NCBI RefSeq assembly: GCF_022828325.1
Contig: NZ_JAJQJS010000004.1
Coordinates: 62,001-126,000 of the forward strand
Source of the DNA: Candidatus Nanosynbacter sp. TM7-076
GTDB taxonomy: Bacteria; Patescibacteriota; Saccharimonadia; Saccharimonadales; Saccharimonadaceae
Direction of reading: 5' to 3'
DNA length: 64,000 bases
Under the pieces are notes generated by a model. The model had not been told where the DNA came from. It ran no database searches and saw only the letters and a list, made by a program, of their open reading frames with translations. A program made the translations under genes and the position numbers. How positions within the stretch are numbered: the stretch's first letter is position 1; each line of letters starts with the position of its first letter. Positions 59,218 to 64,000 of the stretch are shown one piece after another.

Positions 59218-60009
59218 CTACATTTTGCAAATAGCGGTGCTGATTGCTGCTAGCGGCGCTTTCGGCGACCAAATCAAGTAGCTTGCGGCGCGGGCACCGA
59301 CGGTTCCCCGCCAAATTGCCATTGGTGCGTCCCATTTTTGGGTGACGACTTCTCCGCTGTGGGCGATTATTAAATTGTCGGCATGAAAAACGCAAATGGC
59401 TACGGGATATGTGATGGTGAATTTGTGAAGCGCTTCGACGAGTTGCGACAATTGAATGCTGAACGTAATCATTTTTGGATAAAAAATTGCGCGGAATATT
59501 TTTTGGACTTGCGCCAGACTTGCTATGAAAACCACGTGCGGATTGTCCAGAATTTCCTGAAAACTATTTTGTACAAGGTCAATCGCATCTCGCGTCAGCA
59601 CGACGGGAATTTCTGACTTTTTGATCAATTCTTCGTAGACGATTGCCGTTTGACTATTCCGTCCAGCGTCGCCGCATAATAGCAATACGTCCGCCCATCT
59701 TTCCAGTGCCAAAGTTTCAGTGAGCGCTTCGTTTGCCAGGCTTCCTGATTGGTTTGTCGGCGCGAATAAAACGTCTGTCATATTCGCGGGAACATTTTTT
59801 TTCAAGGCGTCAGGCAGTAAAACGCGAGCCTCGCCCACGCCAGTTTTAAGGGATTCTTGGTAACTTTCTGCCACCGCCAAAAAGCCTAATTTGTTGCCGC
59901 CGATAATTCCTAATTTTCCCGCTTGGTCGCGTCGTTCTGGCTTATTCCATTCGACATCTGGAAAAAGCGGTTTCCCTGGCTCTTGTTTTTGCCAAAATTT
60001 CATATCCAT
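59218..60009 (-). CDS. Ribokinase-fold protein, NAD(P)HX dehydratase-like
   Basis: A 263-aa soluble protein. GKLGIIGGNKLGFLAVAES near residue 33 and VLLLCGDAGRNSQTA near 109 recall the YjeF C-terminal (NnrD, ADP/ATP-dependent NAD(P)HX dehydratase) fold, but the usual GPG and GTGD motifs are not clear. Function uncertain. Its ATG overlaps the xthA stop (TAATG), so both are made from one mRNA. Confidence 0.45.
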   Translation of the reverse strand: MDMKFWQKQEPGKPLFPDVEWNKPERRDQAGKLGIIGGNKLGFLAVAESYQESLKTGVGEARVLLPDALKKNVPANMTDVLFAPTNQSGSLANEALTETLALERWADVLLLCGDAGRNSQTAIVYEELIKKSEIPVVLTRDAIDLVQNSFQEILDNPHVVFIASLAQVQKIFRAIFYPKMITFSIQLSQLVEALHKFTITYPVAICVFHADNLIIAHSGEVVTQKWDAPMAIWRGTVGARAASYLIWSPKAPLAAISTAICKM

Positions 60010-60809
60010 TATAGATTTACCTCAATGCTCACCGGACAATGATCGCTGCCCATTTGTTCTGGATAAATTTGCGGATTAGTAACGCGATTTGCGATTTCAC
60101 GCGACGCTAGCCAATAGTCAATCCGCCAACCAACATTTCGCGCCCTGGCATTCGCCCAGTGTGTCCACCAACTGTACGCGCCAGTTTTTTCGGGGAAAGC
60201 TGCCCGGAAAGTGTCGATAAACCCAGCGTCCAAATAGTTCTGAAAACCTTCCCTTTCTTCGTCGGTGAAGCCATGCTTGCCGACGTTAGGTTTCGGATTT
60301 GCCAAGTCAATTTCCTGATGCGCTACGTTCATATCGCCACAATAAAGGACTGGCTTTGACAATTCCAATTCTTCCAGATAAGCCAACACCGCCTTGTCCC
60401 ATTTTTTATATCGCAAATCTAATCGACTTAAATCCCCTTTTGAGTTCGGAGTGTAGCAATTGACAACCCAAAAATCGTCAAACTCGGCGGTAATAATTCG
60501 TCCTTCGTCAGCTGGATTGCCGTACTCGTCACCCGTCAAGTCAAATTGCTCAATGATGTTCGGCGGAAAACCGTCACGCCAGCTTAAGGGCGGGATTTTA
60601 GAGAAAATTGCCGTGCCAGAGTAACCTTTTTTGGCGGCGGAATAGAAATGCTCGTGATAATTCGGTAGGTCAATTTCAACCTGATCTCTGGTGGCTTTGG
60701 TTTCTTGTAGGCATAGAATATCTGGATTGTACGTGTCGATGAACTTCGCGAATTCACCCTTATTTATAACTGCACGAATGCCGTTTACGTTCCAAGAGAA
60801 AAGCTTCAT
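60009..60809 (-). CDS. xthA: Exodeoxyribonuclease III / AP endonuclease
   Basis: A 266-aa base-excision-repair enzyme. SWNVNGIRAVINKG, LCLQETKAT with the metal-binding Glu, YCGDMNVAHQEIDL, RIDYWLAS and GSDHCPVSIE with the catalytic Asp-His. Length standard. The ATG follows TATAAT by 6 nt on the minus strand. Confidence 0.95.
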   Translation of the reverse strand: MKLFSWNVNGIRAVINKGEFAKFIDTYNPDILCLQETKATRDQVEIDLPNYHEHFYSAAKKGYSGTAIFSKIPPLSWRDGFPPNIIEQFDLTGDEYGNPADEGRIITAEFDDFWVVNCYTPNSKGDLSRLDLRYKKWDKAVLAYLEELELSKPVLYCGDMNVAHQEIDLANPKPNVGKHGFTDEEREGFQNYLDAGFIDTFRAAFPEKTGAYSWWTHWANARARNVGWRIDYWLASREIANRVTNPQIYPEQMGSDHCPVSIEVNL

Positions 60810-60845
60810 AATTTTATTATACCGTGATGATATAATTTAATGAAT

Positions 60846-61649
60846 ATGCTACCAATGTACGATAAGTTTTTGGGCGAAATATCAAGCGACTTTATGGATG
60901 TCAGAGGCGTGAAAACTGCTTGCTATTTTTATCAAGGTGGCTCGAATAAAACTATTTTGCTAATTCACGGCATTGGTGGCGATTTTCACGGGATGATTCC
61001 GCTGGCTTATCATCTGAAAAATGACGCGAATTTGGTGTTTGTTGACTTGCCTTCTCACGGCAGAAGTCAATTGATAAAAAATATGAAAATGAGCGACGTT
61101 GAAAATTGGGCGATGAATTTGATGTCGGCTTTTGGCGGTAAAGGCGTGTCAATTGACGAGGTTGTTGCTCATTCGCTGGGATGTTTGGCGGCAAATAAAA
61201 TGCGATGCCAGAAAATTTGGTACATCAGCCCTCCGATGAAAACTTCGGTTATGTCGAGAATTTCCTCGTCGTTCTTTTACCGCACTCGTCGGATGAATCA
61301 ATATATTTATTTGAACTATTACTTTTCGGTGTTCCGTGGGCTGTGTTTGGTGAATAATAGACGAAAAAATGTCGTGGATTTGATACGGTGGCTGACGAAA
61401 AATACGCGAGTAACGCGGTGGCAATATTTGGGGCAATCGAAAATTGCGCGGGACATTTCTCGAGACAATAAAATTATTATTTCTGAGCGCGAATTTACGG
61501 GATTGATAGTTGGGCGACGGGACAAGATTTCGCTTCCTGTGAACGCCGCCGATGGCGTAAAAATTGATAAATTTGTGGAGCTTGATACGGGACATTTGTC
61601 GGTGTTGGATAGCCCAGAATTGGTTGCCGAATTGATATTGGCGGAATAA
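60846..61649 (+). CDS. Alpha/beta-hydrolase fold protein
   Basis: About 267 aa. Oxyanion loop LLIHGIGGDFHGM, VFVDLPSHGRS, nucleophile Ser in VVAHSLGCLAANK, an Asp candidate in IVGRRDK and His in DTGHLSVLD. Substrate unknown. TATAAT is at 60831-60836, so ATG 60846 (9 nt downstream) is preferred over ATG 60840, which would fall before the expected transcript start. Confidence 0.82.
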   Translation: MLPMYDKFLGEISSDFMDVRGVKTACYFYQGGSNKTILLIHGIGGDFHGMIPLAYHLKNDANLVFVDLPSHGRSQLIKNMKMSDVENWAMNLMSAFGGKGVSIDEVVAHSLGCLAANKMRCQKIWYISPPMKTSVMSRISSSFFYRTRRMNQYIYLNYYFSVFRGLCLVNNRRKNVVDLIRWLTKNTRVTRWQYLGQSKIARDISRDNKIIISEREFTGLIVGRRDKISLPVNAADGVKIDKFVELDTGHLSVLDSPELVAELILAE

Positions 61650-61669
61650 TTATTTGCTATACTGTAGGT

Positions 61670-62695
61670 ATGAGTAAGAAAGACGATAAAAAACTAATTG
61701 TTGATATGATTTCTGAGAGCGAATTCACCGTTCAGGGTCACGGTGTGCATACGGCCTTTGTAGAGATGACAAATGCACTTAAAGATCGTGATGATATTGA
61801 TATTGCGGTGAATAAGGCGCGGTTAGACGCGGATATCGTCCATGTACAAACTACTGGACTGTATTCGATGAAAAAAATGCGTCAATCTGGCGGAAAGAAG
61901 GTCGTGTCTGCTCATGTTGTACCAGCTTCTTTTATAGGCAGTATTAAGGGCGCGAAGTTGCTAGAGCCACTTGCTCGCGCGTATTTACGATGGTTTTACA
62001 ATAAAGCTGATTTGGTCTTAGCGGTATCTGATTATACAAAGAATGAACTGGAAAAAATTGGTGTCAAGAAGCCAATTTCTATATTATATAACACTATAGA
62101 TACGGCAAAATATGCCAATTCACCGGCGAAGAAGAAATCTGCTAGACAAAAGCTTGGCATTAGCAATGATGCTTTTGTGGTCGTTGGAAGTGGTCAAGTG
62201 CAGCCACGTAAACGTATCGATGTGTTTTTTGATATGGCAGAAAAGATGCCTGATGTGGAGTTTGTATGGGTCGGCGGCGTGCCGTTTGGAGTGATTGCGG
62301 CTGAGAGTGGTGCTATGCAAAGAATGATGAATAATCCGCCAAAGAATTTGAAATTTACTGGTGTGATACCGCTCGATGAGGTTGCTGACTATTACCGTGC
62401 GGCAGATGTGTTTGTATTGCCGAGCGAGCAGGAAACCTTCGGTTTGGTTGTTGTTGAGGCCGCTGCCGCAGGATTACCTGTTGTCTTGCGAGATATTTCT
62501 GATTATGACACGACATTTAGAGATGGGGCGGTAATGGCTTCGTCTGATGGTGACTTTGTGAATCAAGTAGATAAACTGAGGCGAAATGAGAAATTTTATA
62601 GCCAGCAGTGTCAATCGGCTGAGAAAATTGCTGAGCGTTTTGACAGCAGTGCTGGCGCCGAGCGATTAGTCGAATTTTATCGATCGCTGATATAA
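61670..62695 (+). CDS. Glycosyltransferase family 4
   Basis: A 341-aa GT-B enzyme. QGHGVHTAFVEM at the acceptor side, VVGSGQVQPRKRIDVFFDMAEK nucleotide-sugar region, and the E-x7-E motif in PSEQETFGLVVVEAAAAG. Donor and acceptor unknown; glycolipid or surface glycan synthesis is likely because a second glycosyltransferase follows. ATG is 6 nt after TGC-TATACT (61658-61663). Confidence 0.87.
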   Translation: MSKKDDKKLIVDMISESEFTVQGHGVHTAFVEMTNALKDRDDIDIAVNKARLDADIVHVQTTGLYSMKKMRQSGGKKVVSAHVVPASFIGSIKGAKLLEPLARAYLRWFYNKADLVLAVSDYTKNELEKIGVKKPISILYNTIDTAKYANSPAKKKSARQKLGISNDAFVVVGSGQVQPRKRIDVFFDMAEKMPDVEFVWVGGVPFGVIAAESGAMQRMMNNPPKNLKFTGVIPLDEVADYYRAADVFVLPSEQETFGLVVVEAAAAGLPVVLRDISDYDTTFRDGAVMASSDGDFVNQVDKLRRNEKFYSQQCQSAEKIAERFDSSAGAERLVEFYRSLI

Positions 62696-62714
62696 ATGGT
62701 ATAATGGGGCTATT

Positions 62715-64000
62715 ATGAGGATAGGACTTTTTACGGACAGTTACAGACCGTCCATTAACGGTATCGTTTACGTTGTTGAATCATTAAAGCGCGAGCTGGA
62801 AGCTTTGGGGCATGAGGTCTATGTTTTTTGCCCAGCAAAGTCTATTAGTCCGTCCAAGCAAGCCGAACTTCTTCACGAAGATGAAAATAGTCGAATAATT
62901 CGTTTCCGCTCAATTACGGGCGCGTTCTTTGATGATTACGACACGTCGGTGTTCTTCCCTCCTGTGGTGCAGCGTCAAATTGCCAATATGCATCTGGACG
63001 TTGTTCATATTTTTACGCCGTCGCAAATTGGGCTATTGGGCGTGAAGGCAGCGAAGAAAAATAATATTCCTTTGATTATTCAGCATTGTACGGATCTATA
63101 TGAATTCGTCGATCATTATCCTGCGGTTTTGCCAGGAGTTTTGGCGTTGGCGGGAGTGGTTTTTCCGTTGTCGGTAAAATTGAATGGGCAGGATTTGCTG
63201 GAAGTTGCCAAATTATATCGTCCGCGTAATGGCGTAACGAAATGGAATAAAGATATTATTGAGCGCGTCATAACTATTTTATACAGCAAGGCGGATGCGG
63301 TGATTGCTCTGTCACGTAAAAGCCGCGATCAATTGGAATCTTGGCAGACCGAAGATTACACCTACGATGTTACTTTAATGCCAAACGGCGTGAATGCTCT
63401 TCCGCGGGCGAGCGCTAAACGAGTCGCAGAGTTCCGCGAACAATGGGGTCTTGACGAAAAAGATGAAGTGTTTGGCTTTGTGGGGCGCTTGGGCGAGGAA
63501 AAGAATTTGCCAATTTTGATTCAGGCGTTTAGCGAGTTTATTGCCGAAGCTCGTCCGAAATCAAAGCTGCTGTTTGTCGGTGATTTTGAATATCGAAAAA
63601 CTTTGGAAAAAATGGCAGCCGAGACGGATTTTGCGGATAGGATTATATTTACTGGCGCTATGCCACGAGAAGATTTGGGCGTGGCGTATAAAGTGATGAA
63701 TGTGTTTACTTTTCCTTCGCTTAAAGATACGCAGGGCTGGGTTCTTCACGAAGCTGCTCACGCCGGAAAGCCAATTGTTATTATTGACAAGGAAGTCTCA
63801 GAGGTCGTGAAGGACGGAGTTAACGGCTATTTTGCAGAAAATAATCCAGAAAGTGTAGCGGAAAAAGTAATTGCAATTCTAAAAAGTCCGAAAAAACAAG
63901 CAGAATTTAGCACTGAAAGTAAAAAATTAGCCAACAAGTTTACGGAGCGAAGCCAAGTGAAGAAGCTTGAAAAGCTCTATCAAAAGCTAATTGACGCGCG
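62715..64000 (+). CDS. Glycosyltransferase family 4 (3' end outside window)
   Basis: At least 428 aa, open to the window end. RIGLFTDSYRPSINGIVYVV and HIFTPSQIGLLGVKAAKK are typical of diacylglycerol glucosyltransferases and related GT4 enzymes; FGFVGRLGEEKNLPILI and SLKDTQGWVLHEAAHAGKPIV form the donor site. A role in making membrane glycolipids is inference. ATG is 9 nt after TATAAT (62700-62705). Confidence 0.85.
   Translation, partial: MRIGLFTDSYRPSINGIVYVVESLKRELEALGHEVYVFCPAKSISPSKQAELLHEDENSRIIRFRSITGAFFDDYDTSVFFPPVVQRQIANMHLDVVHIFTPSQIGLLGVKAAKKNNIPLIIQHCTDLYEFVDHYPAVLPGVLALAGVVFPLSVKLNGQDLLEVAKLYRPRNGVTKWNKDIIERVITILYSKADAVIALSRKSRDQLESWQTEDYTYDVTLMPNGVNALPRASAKRVAEFREQWGLDEKDEVFGFVGRLGEEKNLPILIQAFSEFIAEARPKSKLLFVGDFEYRKTLEKMAAETDFADRIIFTGAMPREDLGVAYKVMNVFTFPSLKDTQGWVLHEAAHAGKPIVIIDKEVSEVVKDGVNGYFAENNPESVAEKVIAILKSPKKQAEFSTESKKLANKFTERSQVKKLEKLYQKLIDA

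Overview
The window looks like a Candidatus Saccharibacteria (TM7, Patescibacteria/CPR) chromosome. Supporting signs are a compact gene set made mostly of information-processing and envelope genes, a dcw cluster without murC-F, a sigma-region-4/HARE-HTH protein and a TraG/TraD-like ATPase of the kind CPR genomes carry, membrane-anchored sortase, PEGA and DUF3048 proteins, and many genes whose ATG lies 6-12 nt after a TATAAT box (leaderless mRNAs). TGA is used as a stop. The lineage call is inference from gene content, not a search result.

Layout. 1-9 kb: the end of glyS, a SAP-domain protein, a NUDIX hydrolase, broken small ORFs, an SDR, YvcK/CofD, a RelA/SpoT-like protein, RNase H, a DUF4868/KwaB-like protein and a Pif1-type helicase. 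9-17.6 kb: a dcw cluster (mraZ, rsmH, a 23-codon ORF, ftsL-like, ftsI, mraY, ftsW, murG, ftsQ) driven by a promoter that carries MraZ-type GTGGG repeats. 17.6-26.2 kb: an AT-rich accessory island with a DUF2726 protein, a membrane protein, a 43-aa membrane peptide and a complete type II-C CRISPR-Cas locus. That locus has an array of 9 repeats and 8 spacers, then cas2, cas1 and cas9 on the minus strand, then a tracrRNA and a decayed coding region that ends exactly at a degenerate repeat. 26.2-31.5 kb: speD, DUF4178, a membrane-fused speE and the TraG-like ATPase. 31.5-37.6 kb: the HARE-HTH regulator, topA, a CDP-alcohol phosphatidyltransferase, dprA, an orphan structured RNA with a consensus promoter, and a Fur-family regulator. 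37.6-49.8 kb: a metal-type permease pair, a TerC/DUF475 protein, pth, a CobW GTPase, a glycine-zipper peptide gene, der, a frameshifted gene, an RsuA-family synthase, a two-component pair and two small membrane proteins. 49.8-64 kb: tRNA-Glu, a second two-component pair, DUF3048, gltX, PEGA protein, sortase, tRNA-Leu, a second glycine-zipper peptide gene, a kinase-like protein, xthA, an alpha/beta hydrolase and two glycosyltransferases, the last cut by the window end.

Two signals deserve most attention. First, each CRISPR repeat ends in a consensus extended -10 element (TGATATAAT), so each spacer probably has its own promoter, as in Neisseria type II-C; the tracrRNA can be read from the sequence with its anti-repeat, nexus hairpin and terminator. 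Second, two distant loci (42.2-42.7 kb and 58.8-59.2 kb) share promoter spacing, an identical transcript start (AGCTTTCAC), a small glycine-zipper hydrophobic peptide and a large related terminator hairpin. They look like a dispersed, co-regulated small-peptide family.
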